Shown: positions 26,830 through 39,741, numbered from the stretch's first letter. The stretch is DNA of 64,000 bases from Chrysoperla carnea (GCF_905475395.1 NC_058337.1:102914368-102978367); one strand, 5' to 3'. The notes: generated from the letters alone by a model not told the origin. A program made the numbers and translations.

Positions 26830-27290
26830 AAAATTAATATTTTTGGTACGAAATAAGCGACAAATGTCAATGCGCAAAAAAGAACATTTAGAACATGTTC
26901 TAAATACAGAAATCAAAGTTCTACCTGGCAAGTTAATTACATCTGTTAAACATCACAATAGTTTAGATACTTACAAAAGCATTTTATTCCACAAGGTTGG
27001 CAATAAGTCTCTCAACTGGGATAAAGGCCTTATACCTGACTGAATTCTCGTCAGTTGTAGCGAACTTGAACACATCATTTCAAAGGGATACCAAATTTTA
27101 ATCCAACTGATAGAATTTATTTTTAACTTTGTGAAAAATGTTTGTAATGTGTTTTATGAATAAATTAAGCTACTGACGATGATTGCGATGAAATCGAAAC
27201 ATCGATATTTAGCGAAATGTAATTTTTAGTTGCGTTTTTTTAATAGAAATTCTTAATATATACAACTTTATTTCGAGTATTGTGGTATTT
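26830..27290 (+). mobile_element. Penelope-like retroelement 3' end, degenerate, with hammerhead-like core
   Basis: The plus strand has VGNKSLNWDKGLIPD (about 26994-27041), similar to the (F/L)NWD block after the GIY-YIG domain of Penelope-like elements, followed by a frameshifted SELEHIISKGY-like text. About 130 bp on comes CTACTGACGATGATTGCGAT and CGAAACATCGATATTTAGC. CTGACGA (27173-27179) and GAAA (27196-27199) separated by a GATT/AATC stem, with GCTA/TAGC outside, form the core of a hammerhead ribozyme, known in Penelope-like terminal repeats. Stop codons and shifts show that the protein part is dead. Confidence 0.55.
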
Positions 27291-27299
27291 TTTCAATAA

Positions 27300-29079
27300 T
27301 TAAATAATAAGAGTAAATTTTGCTGAGATCAAAATCTACACTCTCCCCTACTGCTCGTTATCAACAAAATAAAACGTCAACAACGAAATTTCCTGGTTGA
27401 TTTTTTATGTTTGTAAGATCTACTGAGAAAGATACGGAAGTTTTATATAACTTTTTTTTTCTCTATATATAATAAAAGATTTTCATTTCAAATTAGGATT
27501 CGTTTTACGTTTTTACTATAGGTACTGTAATCAATATATCACGTTTTGTTATTCGACGTTAATGCAGTCTCTCACCGCAAAACTAAAAACGTTTCTTCTT
27601 TATATAGGCACCTCTCGTCGACGTAACGGAAGTATACCAACATACAATTTGCATAATTAGCAGACAAGGTAACCTCTGTATGTACGTGCTATGATTATAT
27701 CATAAACGTATTGTTTTTCAAATTGAAGAGGATGTAAAAATAAAGTTTTAACCAAAATTACCAACCGGACTTTATTTATTTTCTTCTAAATTTGCTAAAA
27801 AATACAATATGGCTGAGAGTGGCCAACGAAAGAAACCTATTTAAAAAATTCTCCCAAAATTTTGAGAATTGATTATTAAAACGCGGTAAATTTACGTAAG
27901 TATTTATTAATATTTTTAATAATTTTGCAATATTTGACATATTCCACATATGACACGACAAAGCACATAAAAATGGAAGCGTTCCGAACTTCCAACCATT
28001 AGCAGCTATTGCAGGACACAAGCTGGGAGGCAAGCATGGTAAACGCTTGCATCTAGCAATACAACTGCAGGAGCTGTGAAATGAAATTTCAGAAATTACG
28101 CCAGCCATTCTTGGACCACCTCTTGAAATCGGACCTCGTTAAATCGCTTTTACTGTGGGGCTACCCTTTCTTCAGATATGTCAATAGGCCTTATTGTCCA
28201 AGCGTGAGCCACGAGACACAGTTTAAACTAACCTAGCTAAAGTGAATTTTTCAATTGTTCATGAATATATCCCTACCATACTATTTCCCTGCTTTTCCGC
28301 TCACTTTACGCAGATATACAATTATTTTTGGAATATGTTATTAACACATTGAAACTAAATTAACTATTTTAAACTAAAATATATTTTAGAATTTCATCTG
28401 TAAACAAACGTCTACCAAAGTTTATTATTCAAAATTTCTTTTAGTAATGCAAGCTGCTATCAGAGACCAGATAGTAGCTATCTAATCTCTTTAGGCAAGC
28501 AATTTTAGTACTCTGTTCGTAAAGGAATTTTTCAAGTTCCTCTACCAATATCAATTAATTAAGAATATAAAATTAATTGAAAACTCTTATTTATATAAAT
28601 GCATTATAATTATTAAAATTTAAATGAAATTTTGTTTTAATTTATACAAATATATGCAATATGCATAGATGGGATAATAATACAATTTGGTACAAGTGCT
28701 ATGCTGTAATTACTACAGTCATTTAAAACAGATTATTTAACTCACCTCTCACTTTTTGCAAACAAGGTAAACTTTTAATGTCATGAAAAGTTTCATGACT
28801 AGATTCCAATAGCAAAAAGGTAAAATTGAATCACAGAGAATCTTTTTTTACTAGAATATACACATCAAACTCTATATGTCACCAATTTATCTTGTATGCA
28901 AAAATTGGAAGAAAAAAACCCAAGATGGGTGTACTAAATGTACGAGTATATCATACAATGTACATATTGCAGATGGATTTCGGAATCAGTTGTTTTATAA
29001 AACCGTTAGTTGTTTTACAAAGCAGTTCCGTTATGCATAACAGCTGAAAAACGTTCAACAATGTTTCTACCCAGAATAA
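27300..29079. other. noncoding stretch, including an unassigned less AT-rich patch
   Basis: A patch at about 27960-28210 is less AT-rich and open on both strands (110 codons on the minus strand from 28108; FQKLRQPFLDHLLKSDLVKS on the plus strand). Neither reading resembles a family I know. Possibly an old transposon fragment. Confidence 0.4.
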
Positions 29080-29590
29080 AGCGAAAGTGATTTTATGAAC
29101 ACCTATACCAAAATATTGATGCCATGAACCAAATTTTGGTATAAGTATTCACAAATTCACCTAATTAGTCCATTTCCGGTTGTCTGTCTGTCTGTCGTCT
29201 GTCCGTTTGTCATCACGATAAAACGAAAAGAGATATCAAGCTGAAATTTGTATAGCGTGCTTAGGGCGTAAAAAGTGAACTCGAGTTTGTAAATGAGCAA
29301 CATAAGTCAATTGGGTTTTGGATACGTAGATAGAACAAAAGTTTAAATGTAAAAATGTTCCTTATAAAAAATAAACAAGTTTTGTTTGAAACATTTTTTC
29401 GTAAACATCATTATTTACCCGTGAGAGCGCAAAGTATGCGCAAATTGTATAGTATGTATTATATGGAAATAACAGTTATATATGTGTGACATGTATGTAT
29501 GTGTAATGTGACAGAGTAATCAACACTGTCTATACATGGTATATCAACAATTAACACAGTCAATTGTTTGTTTTCACTTGTTTGAATTAT
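29080..29590. mobile_element. family C element, 5'-truncated copy
   Basis: Matches the right two thirds of the full copy at 9530-10145, including TCCATTTCCGGTTGTCTGTC and the terminal TTGTTTGTTTTCACTTGTTT. The left terminus is missing. Confidence 0.8.
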
Positions 29591-30442
29591 TATTTTTTTT
29601 TTTTAAATTATACTAAATTTCAATTTTTTAATAAAAACGATTTTTTGTAATTTTGCATCGCTTTTGATTTGTTCCTCTAAAACTCGTTGCTTGGACCACG
29701 GTTTTTTTCTCCTACTAACTTTCTAAAAATTTTTATTAAAATTTTTGTTAAAAATAAAAAATCGCTACACGTCTTTCACTTGTTTTGCATAAAGAAACTG
29801 TTTTCTAAAACAACTAACGGATATTTAAAACATCTGAATCGGCAATCCATCTGCGGCATACATAGGTATTACATTTTAGTTTTATTATCAAACCAAGTCA
29901 ACAAGTGTTTATATATCTGCATGCAGTAGGTACTACAATTTTATTGTTATCATATAATTTAATTATAATAATTGATATTGATAAATATATATTTTTTATT
30001 TTATTTACTTTACTTTATATCTTACGTGGGATAAACCTTTTTTTTATGTAGGTAATGTCCGATTTGTGCACATAAAGATAACTGTAATTGAAAGATATGT
30101 TCGATTATATGATGTGGTTGTCTATTTTGTATTATACTAAGAAAGTTAAAGTATAAGTCTTAAACTAAAAGAAGTCTTTAAAAAATAATAAATAAACAAG
30201 TGACTTGATAGGAAAATGACTTTCTGTGATATTTTTTCAAACCTCTCTAAATATTCTTCGGATTGTTCTGATAAAAAATTGTCACGACCACAAAATTTTT
30301 AACATATTATATTATATTATAGTTTTAGTATATGATTACCGTCTTCATAATGATACATCGTACAACACATCAACTTACAAGACAACACAGCATAAAACAA
30401 CTATACACAAAACACACACATACATATCACACACGGTAGTCA

Positions 30443-30650
30443 TATACTATAACTATAATATATGTTGCTTTGAACGGCTGAAGCTCGAAAACTACTCGTT
30501 AAAAACTTTTGTGGCCGTGAGAGCTTTTCCACAAAAAGCCATTTTCTTATCTTATACTATAACTCTAATATAATATGTGTAGCTTTAATCACCCGTAGCT
30601 CGAAAATTAAGCGTTAAAAAATTTTGTGGCCATGAGGGATTTTGTACCCA
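30443..30650. repeat. about 109-bp tandem duplication
   Basis: Two diverged units beginning TACTATAACT.TAATATA and sharing TAGCTCGAAAA, CGTTAAAAA and TTTTGTGGCC.TGAG. It lies in noncoding DNA. Confidence 0.75.
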
Positions 30651-31178
30651 ACAATCAGAAGAAAATTTTGGGGGCGATTTAAAAAAGAATCTGGCAGAGC
30701 TCATACATTCAAATATACTTTTTGTAAATACTGGTATAAACCCGTATACAAACTGTAATAGACCCGTTTCTAAATTAAATACAAATTCGGAAAAAATATC
30801 ATAAATAGTACATAAAAAAGTACTTCCTTCGCATACTATTATTATCCCCCATCTGGCCGTTACCGAGAAAAAAATTAGTCAATTTCAAAATTTCAATTGC
30901 TTATAGCCAGAGAACGCATAAAGATACCAGATCGATTGGCTCAAAATATGTATTTTTGAATTATCTTCAACTTTCCCATTAAATTTTATCAGCAAAAATG
31001 AATAGATTTCCCATAAAACTAGCCAAAAAAGATCGTTCCGCACCAAATTTTTGTACAACTTTGTATCCTTGTATAACTTTTTGGATTTTTGTTTTTGACA
31101 ACATTTCTAACCCATCCTCCATGGTCACGAAGTGCGTACCTTAAAAAAATCGGCCTAAAAATTAAGGGCCTGAACTAT

Positions 31179-31450
31179 AATTACTCTCATCTGTTAATCC
31201 ATTGAATCGCATATAGAAATAAAGATAATTTTATTGGAAATACGGTGCTGTATGATTGTACGCAAAATATTGATCAAAAAATGAAATTTGCAAGTTTTCA
31301 AAGTATTGATATTTTTCTTAAAAGTAGTCTTGGCCATATTTTTTTCGGCTACAAAGGGATATTTGTTAACATTTTACATTTCATGAAAAATAACTTTCAT
31401 TCGGTAAACATACGGGTGAAGATCGACCCTATTTCGTATTTCTGTACTAT
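31179..31450. mobile_element. family A MITE, half element
   Basis: Inverse of the left half of the copy at 2395-2960, ending CGTATTTCTGTAC followed by TA. The frame at 31245-31469 comes from the repeat and is not a gene. Confidence 0.8.
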
Positions 31451-31689
31451 AAATGATTTTACTTATTAACTACTGTTATTAAAATATAATCATATAGGTA
31501 TATTATATTTAAATATTTTATATAAATAATGATTATACATAAAATATAAACATAATTTTTATTATATGCAAGATCAACTTAAAGAAATATAAAATATATA
31601 GAAATATAGAGACTTCGGTTTATGTTTGCCTCTGGTAATGGAAAACTAAGAATTTTATTTTATATATATTATTCTATATATGTTGTTGA

Positions 31690-31900
31690 ATGACTAACTG
31701 ACTATATGTATTATATATACTGATACTAGTAGTCAGTCGACCGACACATTTACACACAATCCATGTTTGTTGCTATTTTTAGCAAGCAGCTCGTCTCAAC
31801 TCATTTAAACGGGGTATGTTGTGTAGTGTATGCTATATGAGAGCTATATCGTGTTCAATTTATTGAAGTTATGCATGTCATGAAAAGGATATGCTTTCCT
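31690..31900. other. less AT-rich noncoding island
   Basis: AGTCAGTCGACCGACAC, GCAAGCAGCTCGTCTC and GAGAGCTATATCG stand out from the surrounding AT-rich DNA and resemble in style the 23.3-23.8 kb island. No exon or known motif can be assigned. Confidence 0.25.
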
Positions 31901-32106
31901 TGAATTTGCAATCTTTTAATGTAATATCATCTATTTCCACTATCTGCACAAAGGAGTTTGTTCTTATTTTCTTTTGTTTCATTGTGTAAAAGCTATGAAA
32001 CGTTGAAATTATTAAATTTTATACAAATAACACTCTTTTAAAGCTAGTCATCGAAAAAACGAACAACCTGGGCTAAGCTAGGTTAATATCTCAGACTATT
32101 AAGTTA

Positions 32107-32390
32107 CATAGACTGAGCATCAAACTTTTTTGAGCGTGCCAACAACTGAGGTAATTGCTTAGGCCAAATCCATCATGGCGGAGGTGTACAAATTTCAAAA
32201 CAAAGTGTTTTGACGTAAAAATTTTGTGATATGAAAATTCGACATTCAATGCACGTTTTTTTTTTTTTTTTTTTAATAAATGTCCCTATATTTTTTTTAT
32301 AAATATATTTTTTTGATAAATGTCCCTAGCTGGCCTAAGCAATTATCTCAGATGTTGGCACACCTCCCACTGTACGATGCTCAGTCTATG
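32107..32390. mobile_element. TA-flanked MITE, 284 bp
   Basis: Inverted ends CATAGACTGAGCATC / GATGCTCAGTCTATG continue for about 60 bp (GTGCCAACA.CTGAG.TAATTGCTTAGGCC in both arms) and are flanked by TA. The centre has a long poly-T run and a duplicated TAAATGTCCCTA block. Confidence 0.85.
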
Positions 32391-32559
32391 TACTATAATG
32401 TCAATGGTTAATATACAATTAATCTACATTCACGTAAATAATAAATGCTTTATAGTTAAAGGCTTAATTTTGTTAAAAAACTAAATTTTGTTTTAGACCC
32501 AGTTACCTACAGATGAAAGAAATATTTTAAATTTAATATTATGTGAAAAAAATCTACAC

Positions 32560-32600
32560 ACCTCGCCGGGATTTGAACCCTTGACTTCGGGATCCAAACT
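32560..32600 (-). other. tRNA-like 3' half with pol III box B, SINE or tRNA relic
   Basis: The minus strand reads GGTTCAAATCCCGGCGAGG, a perfect T-arm/box B sequence, with no matching anticodon arm, D arm or box A upstream. A decayed tRNA-derived SINE or tRNA fragment is the simplest reading. Confidence 0.4.
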
Positions 32601-33367
32601 GAACCCAATAATGTTTTGTACGGTGTGCAAATTTGTTAACATAGATTCAATATTATTTTTTATTTGGTACTTGAAATATATGCATGCAAAATTTAATTAG
32701 AGAATATAATTCTGTATATTTTAAGACTAATCTATTCATTCTTATATTGAAATAGCAAAAACTTCTTAGCCACACTTCTCTTCATTATAAATTTACAAAT
32801 AGTGGGAAACAGATGATTTTACATCAAATGGATAGATTTCATGAAGAGCACATTCACTTCATGAATCGTACAACTTCACTAAATGAACACAACAAGAGCT
32901 ATACATTTATGAGTGGAACTAGGTATTGATATAGTACCAATATATTATAATAAACATTTTACTAACATTGAACACTGAATCGAATGAATACTTGATGGGG
33001 GTTTATTTTACCTTTTGTTTGAAAGCTTACTATATAGCTCTGTTTCAGTATAATGTCTGCTTTGCTTTCGCTGGTTCTATATGTATGATGTGTGACCAAT
33101 GGTTTATTGGTTAATGGTACGTACGCTTTCATATTCAAATATAGATCGATTATGCGTTTACACTAAATAATATATATATATTATTCATTTTTATTAAGAA
33201 TCTTTACAACTCAATTTTAAATTTGCATTCTTATTTTTCTCAAAGAATTATTATTTTTAGGTACAATTCAGTTGGGGAAAATTGTAGCCTCTTTCTAGGT
33301 GAAAAGTTAATAATCAAACTGTTAAAGTGTATTTGAGACGAATGGGACAGTCTTCAGATATACTTAA

Positions 33368-33796
33368 GGTAGTACGAACGCCAAAGCAAGCTTAGACTTG
33401 TGATTGAAATTATTTATACCTTATTTTCAACTTTGACGATGCATTTTGTTATAACTTGACAAAAATGAATGTAGACGAAAAATAAAAATTAAATTTTTTG
33501 ATATCTGCCACGGTTTTCGAAATACCGAAAGCTAACGGGTTCTTTTTGTTTTCAATAATTTATTAAGGTTTTAATTTCCACCGACTAGTTTTGGAGAAAT
33601 CTATGAAAACATAGATCATCCATCTACCATTTTACCATACGACCAATGTTAAATATTCCTAAGTTTGAAGTCATTTATTTATTTAAATAATCGGACAACC
33701 CCGGTAAAACTTTCAGAAATGATTTAGACTTAATCAAACTTTATATAAAACAAAATCAAGCCTTTTATACAAAATTGACCGGGCGCTCGTACATCC
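33368..33796. mobile_element. family D element, TTAA-flanked
   Basis: 429 bp from GGTAGTACGAACGCCAAAGC to GGCGCTCGTACATCC, flanked by TTAA (33364-33367 and 33797-33800). Same family as 17071-17438 and 18967-19497. Confidence 0.85.
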
Positions 33797-34518
33797 TTAA
33801 TTTATTATACCATTTCTAACAGGTTTCAATTTAAAGTTTTACGTTCAATTTAGAAATATTTACAAAACATAAAAACTAACACTCTTCCCAGCTTTGTCAC
33901 GTGATTTACAGAAGCCTTATTTCTAAATAAAGTTGACTACAACTGACTACAAGTGAATTGTGATTCGATAAAACAATTTACTTTATATTAATATTATATT
34001 AATTTATTTGGTTAATTATCTCTCAAAGTAGACCTCAGATCGAAAATTGGTAAATAACTTTTCCCTTCGTCTTCATGAGCTTATTCTGTAAGCCAACGGT
34101 CTGCAATCAATAACAGAACACCCTGTATATATTATCAGAACTCACTTTGTAAGTATTTAAAGGTTATTTATTTGAGCAGGTAGGTACATACTTACATAGA
34201 CATTGATTTAATAATTCATTAAGTTCTTATTATTTCTATTCTCAACTTATGCTTTTTACATATTCGTTTACATTTTACATCATTTTTGTTTATTACATAT
34301 TTACCAATATTATTCCCATAAAATTTATACCGGGTGTTCATGAAGTCTGGAAATGGTCGAACAATGACTGCTCAATATTTTTGAATATGCTATCGAACGA
34401 TAACAAAGTTGACCTCAACCCCTTTCACAACTTGAATCAAAGTTGGCCTTTGCCGGGGGATAGGTCAACTTTTCTAACAAGTGAAATTTACAAAACCCCC
34501 GACAAATTTTTCAGATCC

Positions 34519-34790
34519 GGAACTCTAAACTCGCACTTGAAACATATATAAGAACACTCCATTAAGTTACCTTTTTCTTTAAAGCATTTTGAAGATCGTC
34601 GCCAATTTTTTGTTTTGGTACGGAACCCTAAACTCGCACTTGAAGCACTAACTAAGAACACTCTCCGTTAAATTACCTTTCAAACGAGACCAAAAAAATT
34701 AAAATCGGTTCATCCGTTTAGGCGCTACGATGCCGCAGACAGACACACACACACATAGCGGTCAAAATCATAACACACCTTTTTTCTTAG
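34519..34790. repeat. retroelement-tail-like repeat with internal 103-bp duplication
   Basis: GGAACTCTAAACTCGCACTT (34519) recurs as GGAACCCTAAACTCGCACTT (34622), followed by an AACTAAGAACACTC block, CGGTTCATCCGTTTAGG and a (CA)n tract. It is related to 25260-25410. Confidence 0.65.
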
Positions 34791-37181
34791 TTCGGGGGTT
34801 AAAAATAACACAGATTCAATTGGTTCAAGATGAAAATTCATATTTTTAATTTTGACTCTCTAAATTTTTTTAATAATGTAGCTTCCGAAAATTATAACCA
34901 AGCTGAACTTTGGAAGAGACCTTTATTAACATATCCTGAACTTATCCCAAAAAGTCTCTTCTTTATTATTGCCACATATTGAAATCCCGATTGAAAAGCA
35001 TCGAAAAACTGTGATTTTTGTAATTTCGATCAGGATAGCTTGAGAAAAAAATGCAAAGGCATTGTTATATTCATTGGTATTGGCATTACCAAGTTTCGTT
35101 CCTAGATCGCGACTTTCAAGGTTAGCCCCTAAACCGCATCTAACATCTGTACTATTATTTATTCGTGATGAAAGTTTTTTTTAATAGCTTGGAAACTAAA
35201 ATGAGAAAAAAGAAACAGTTGTAGTCAATTTCGACGAACATACAGAATATACCTAGTAATATTGTGAAAAAATTAAATGCGAAATTCCTTTCATTAAAAG
35301 GGGGGGGGGGAGAGTTGTAGTTAATATTGTATGTATGTTGAGAGACTCCTATTATGTATGTTTATATTAAATTTAAATAAATAATTCAATCCTAATAAAT
35401 TTATTCAATAAATTTTGTTTTGTATTACTTTAAATATTTTTATTTCTTATCTAATCCTCTTCCTATTCTTCTGCCATACCTATAATTTATTTTCATCGAA
35501 ATAACGTTATTGCCATATTTTTTGTTTCCGTTTAACCAAAAAATGGCATTTTTACGTGTCTGAATAATAAGCAAATTGTAAATTTACAAAATTTTTATTT
35601 CAAATAACGAAAAGACAATTTTTTTTATTTTGCTTAATTTGAAGTCATAAAAGGAAGGTGCAGAATTCTTATGGAAAATGGCTTTCGGTTAAATTGCCTT
35701 CGGTTAATTTGTTAGAAATTAGTTACTATACCTAACTTGTTGATAAAAAATGCAATAGGTTCAAAGTTTTGTAGTAAACAGTTTTCAAGATATTTGGGAT
35801 CAAAGATCCTTATTTTAAACTATAATCAAGTATTTTCCAGTTTCACCAGTTAATTTCTGAATTAAAAATGAAAGCCCCATCTTAATATCAAAATTCATGA
35901 ATAAATAAGCAATAAATAAGTTAATATCCCTGAAATGATGTAGGTACATCTAGCTGAAATTAACTAAAATAATAATATTTTATGATAGCTCAAGATTTCG
36001 TTAAGAGGTGGCTAATTATTTCTATTAAAAGCTCAAAATCTTGAAAATATTTCATCAATAAATTTTTACACACTTCTTCTTCTGTTATTTATTAGCAAAA
36101 TTACGATAATCATCACCAGCTTGTTTTTGCCGCGTATTCCTTGATTTTCAGAACATAGTTCGGCATCTATTAACGAAACGCTGAACTACTACTGTGATTA
36201 CAACTCTATGAAATAAGCATTTCTATTTCTATTTCTCAGGCTCCAAAAATATTGTTGTATAAAATTTTAATGATTAAAAAGAATAAAATTCGAAAAAAAG
36301 AGAATAAGTACTTCCTCTTCTAAAAAAAGCGCAAATTTATAAACAAACAAAAAGTCGATTTCGATAGTGCCTGTAGGAATGTTTTAAATATCTGTACTGA
36401 ATCGGCTAATCGCTAGGATTTTTTGGATAGCATTACTGTCAAGGGTTTATGTAGTATTTATAAACCTAACTGAAACTGCGCTACCAGTAACAATTCAACC
36501 GTTTTTATTTACTGATCATCATTGACTCCTAGGCCTAAGATTACTTATTCCTTGTAGGGTGTCCAATGACATCCCTCGAGCAACAATATCTTATAAGCAA
36601 TTTATTTTAAAATTTATGTCCTAAAAAAGAGGATTTTGTTCATACAATTTAAATTTAATTTAAGATTTATGACGTGTATTGTAATCGTGATACTTATACA
36701 CACTGATTTGTTTGAGTAAAGTTAGATGAAGTGAATGTTTTGCCAAGATATTTCATTTGGGAATCTTTTGAATAAAATTACTACTGACGTTTAAGTTTAA
36801 ACTTCCCTCGTTTCTATTTTGCGGATTGCTAAAATGGATGTATTTTATTTTCTTAGTGTTTAAGGCCAAACAGGCCGTGTACATGATAATATTGACTTGA
36901 AGTCAATGAAGTCATTTATGTACAGAAGTTTTTTATTTATAAGTCAGAAGTTTCTTATTTATAAGAAACTAAATAAGGCAATCGACCAATTTTGAGTAAA
37001 TAAAAAATGGGTCGGAAGATTAATCTGGCCACCATTCGCAGGAATTACTGAAATTCCTTCAAACAACAATTCTGATCATCCTTTTGGTAAATATTTCAAT
37101 GTCGAACAGATTTTTAACATTTATCATTATCTAACAGAAAGCATAACTGAAAATTATCGTTTTTATCTAAAAATATTCAAC

Positions 37182-37255
37182 CAGTGACGGATTAACCACT
37201 ACGCAGAGTAGGCAATTGTCAAAAAGCCTCGCATTGGCTAGGGGCCCCTTGTAAA
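37182..37255 (+). mobile_element. hAT-type terminus, isolated
   Basis: CAGTGACGGATTAACCACTA followed by GTAGGCAATTGTC and GGCTAGGGGCCCC resembles the CAGTG...GGGCCCC ends of hAT elements. The other end was not found in this window. Confidence 0.4.
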
Positions 37256-38091
37256 TTCGAAGAAGATAAAGACAAATTTATAGAGATTAATTTACGAAGA
37301 GTAAGAAAAAAAAGGGGGAAAGCAAATTTTTATGATTAGAGCTGCACACAAGTGGACGCCATTTGTCAACAATGACAAATGGGTTTCGATCAGATCGAAT
37401 TGGTGTTCCCATTTTTTGGGCTAAATACTGGTCCATAAGGTAAGATTGAATAAAAGGAATGAGAAAAAATAAATAAAACTCAAGCAATTAAATTAAAAAT
37501 TAGTTCAAATATAGTTAATGCACACTTGGTATGTAATGTATAACAATTATAATATCAATATCAATGTAAACAAACGATCTTTATAAAAAAGAAAAAAACA
37601 ATAATTTTCACAATATACACAAAAATTTTCATATTTTATTTACATTTTAAAAGACTATAATTAAATTTAAAAAAATTTATATAGAATATAAACAAAACAA
37701 TGGTAGCAATCAAAATTAAAATTCGTGATCAATGATCATTTTTTAGTTAAGCGATCAATGATCAATTGACAAGGCAATGAACAGAGGAACTGCTGCTAAT
37801 GCTAGCTGATAGTTATTTATGTTATAACTATTATATATCAGTAGTAAAAGCAACATTTATAAATAATAAAAATAAATTTTAAATGCACAACAACAACGAA
37901 TCATGTATAAAAAATGTTAAAAATGTACATAGGTATTAAATATATTTTTAATTCACAGTTTAAACAAGAGAGTTTTAAGTGACTGGACTTTTATCAAACG
38001 TCATTTTGTCTTTAATTTGATGGAAAAAGATAATTAAGTGCATATCTGTTTTAACGGATTTAAATTATGAAAATCCGATAGTACAGAGATA

Positions 38092-38570
38092 GTACAAAAG
38101 CCGAATTAGGGTCGCCTTTCACCCATTTGTTTACCAAATGAAAGTTATTTTTTATGAAATGTAAAATATTAACAAATATCCCTGTAATGGGTTACCTAAA
38201 AAACTATTGTCAAAACTACTTTTAATAAAAAATATCAAAACTTCGAAAGCTTGTTAACGTTATTTTTTAACCGATATTTGCAATAAAATTATCGTTTTTT
38301 AGATACGCGAGCCAATGAGCCAACAGATGAACGTAATTACTATTATAAACTTGTGTGTATGCGATAATCGTGAACGAAAAGCGGCATACAAATCAGCTCC
38401 TGCATATTCTATTTAGTTTTTACTTTCGATTGGACCAAAAGTCGTTAGTCAGTGAAAAATTATAAAATATTTTACTTTTGGTATTTTCACTAAAAGTAGT
38501 CTTGACCACAATTTTTTAGCCAACCCATTACAGGAATATTTACTAATCGACCCTAATTTGACTCTTAGGC
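38092..38570. mobile_element. family A MITE, full-length copy, TA-flanked
   Basis: 479 bp with inverted ends (GTACAAAAGCCGAATTAGGG left; CCCTAATTTGACTCTTAGGC right), flanked by TA (38090-38091 and 38571-38572). The right arm has lost part of the repeat relative to the 2395 copy. Confidence 0.8.
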
Positions 38571-39283
38571 TAGGAAATTGCATAATCTTAATGATATATG
38601 TGGGCGGTAATGAATTTAAAATAAGTCCTTTATAATCAATTAAGATTCTTTTTATTTTTCGTATAAAATGTGCACGGAAGGAGCTGACAAGAAAAAAAAT
38701 GTTATTATTAATTGCAGAACCAAAAATTCTTCTTTATAAAAACTTCCTGCTTCTCAAGAAAATTAGATTACCATACACAATTCTATGATCATTTCGTAGA
38801 GAAAGGGTATTCAAAAATTAACACAATATTAAAACTGCAACAATAAAGCTCTGCCCCTACACACAGAAACGATTGTTGTATATTATAACATATCGAAATA
38901 GTGATGATTCTTTAAATTCCAAATTTAATAAGGTCTAGTAGAAAAGAACAATGTGGACATTTTAGATTCAACGCCTAATATCAGACAAATCGTTAAAGGA
39001 CATTATCGATGAAAATATAAAGAAAAAGGCGAGAGATATTTTGCAGAATCGAATTGATTGTGTCACAGGTCGAAACTTGAAACCGAAGATTGATAGCGGT
39101 AGAACAGTACAATACGGCTACTGAATCATAAGAAGAACCCCCAGTCTATATAAAAAATCCTCGAGGTAATTACAAGAGTGTGTATTATCAACATCAATCT
39201 GAAAAATTGAGGGAATCGCAGTAAAAACTACAGTGGACAATGCGATGGGACAGAATCAACCCAACATGTGCTGTGTTATTTAA

Positions 39284-39651
39284 GGACGTTCATGCGTCAA
39301 CGATATTAGTAGAGAAATTATAAACAATATGATAAAGCGATAGTTTAAATGATTTTCTATGATTTAAAACAGGAAAAATATCCTGTTATCGAATTAATTT
39401 CATTAAATTTTAAGTTTAAAAAGTGACTAAAAGTAAGGTTTAACATGAGACTAAATGGAAAATATAAATCGATATTTTTCAAAAATTATATCGATAACCA
39501 TACTTGAAACTTTTACCAGTTAACTATTATTTAAACTTTTAATAGAATTTCAAAAAAAATTTCTTTTTTCTACTAATTTAAAATTCTTTAAAATTTACAT
39601 ACTGTTTCCCTATGAACGCACATAGCAAAACAGGTTCACGCATGTACGTCC
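39284..39651. mobile_element. family E element, TTAA-flanked
   Basis: 368 bp beginning GGACGTTCATGCGTC and ending CACGCATGTACGTCC, with TTAA on both sides (39280-39283 and 39652-39655). The terminal sequence differs from family D but has the same target and the same GG...CC ends. It lies about 200 bp past the Atg4 stop. Confidence 0.8.
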
Positions 39652-39741
39652 TTAAGTCTTTGCATTATTATAAAAATAAGCGAACAACAGATATAAAAGA
39701 GGGAATTACCTACATATTTACAGTTCTAATGCCAAAATTTC

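Larger units (their letters stand above)
33801..38089. other. noncoding stretch
   Basis: Apart from the repeat at 34519-34790, a G10 run (about 35301), short palindromes near 36890-36950 and a hAT-end-like sequence at 37182, I see no gene or defined element. Confidence 0.55.

Noticed and set aside
30226..30573. 115-codon plus-strand frame
   Set aside because: Crosses low-complexity ACA/TAT repeats and a tandem duplication; no protein-like conservation.
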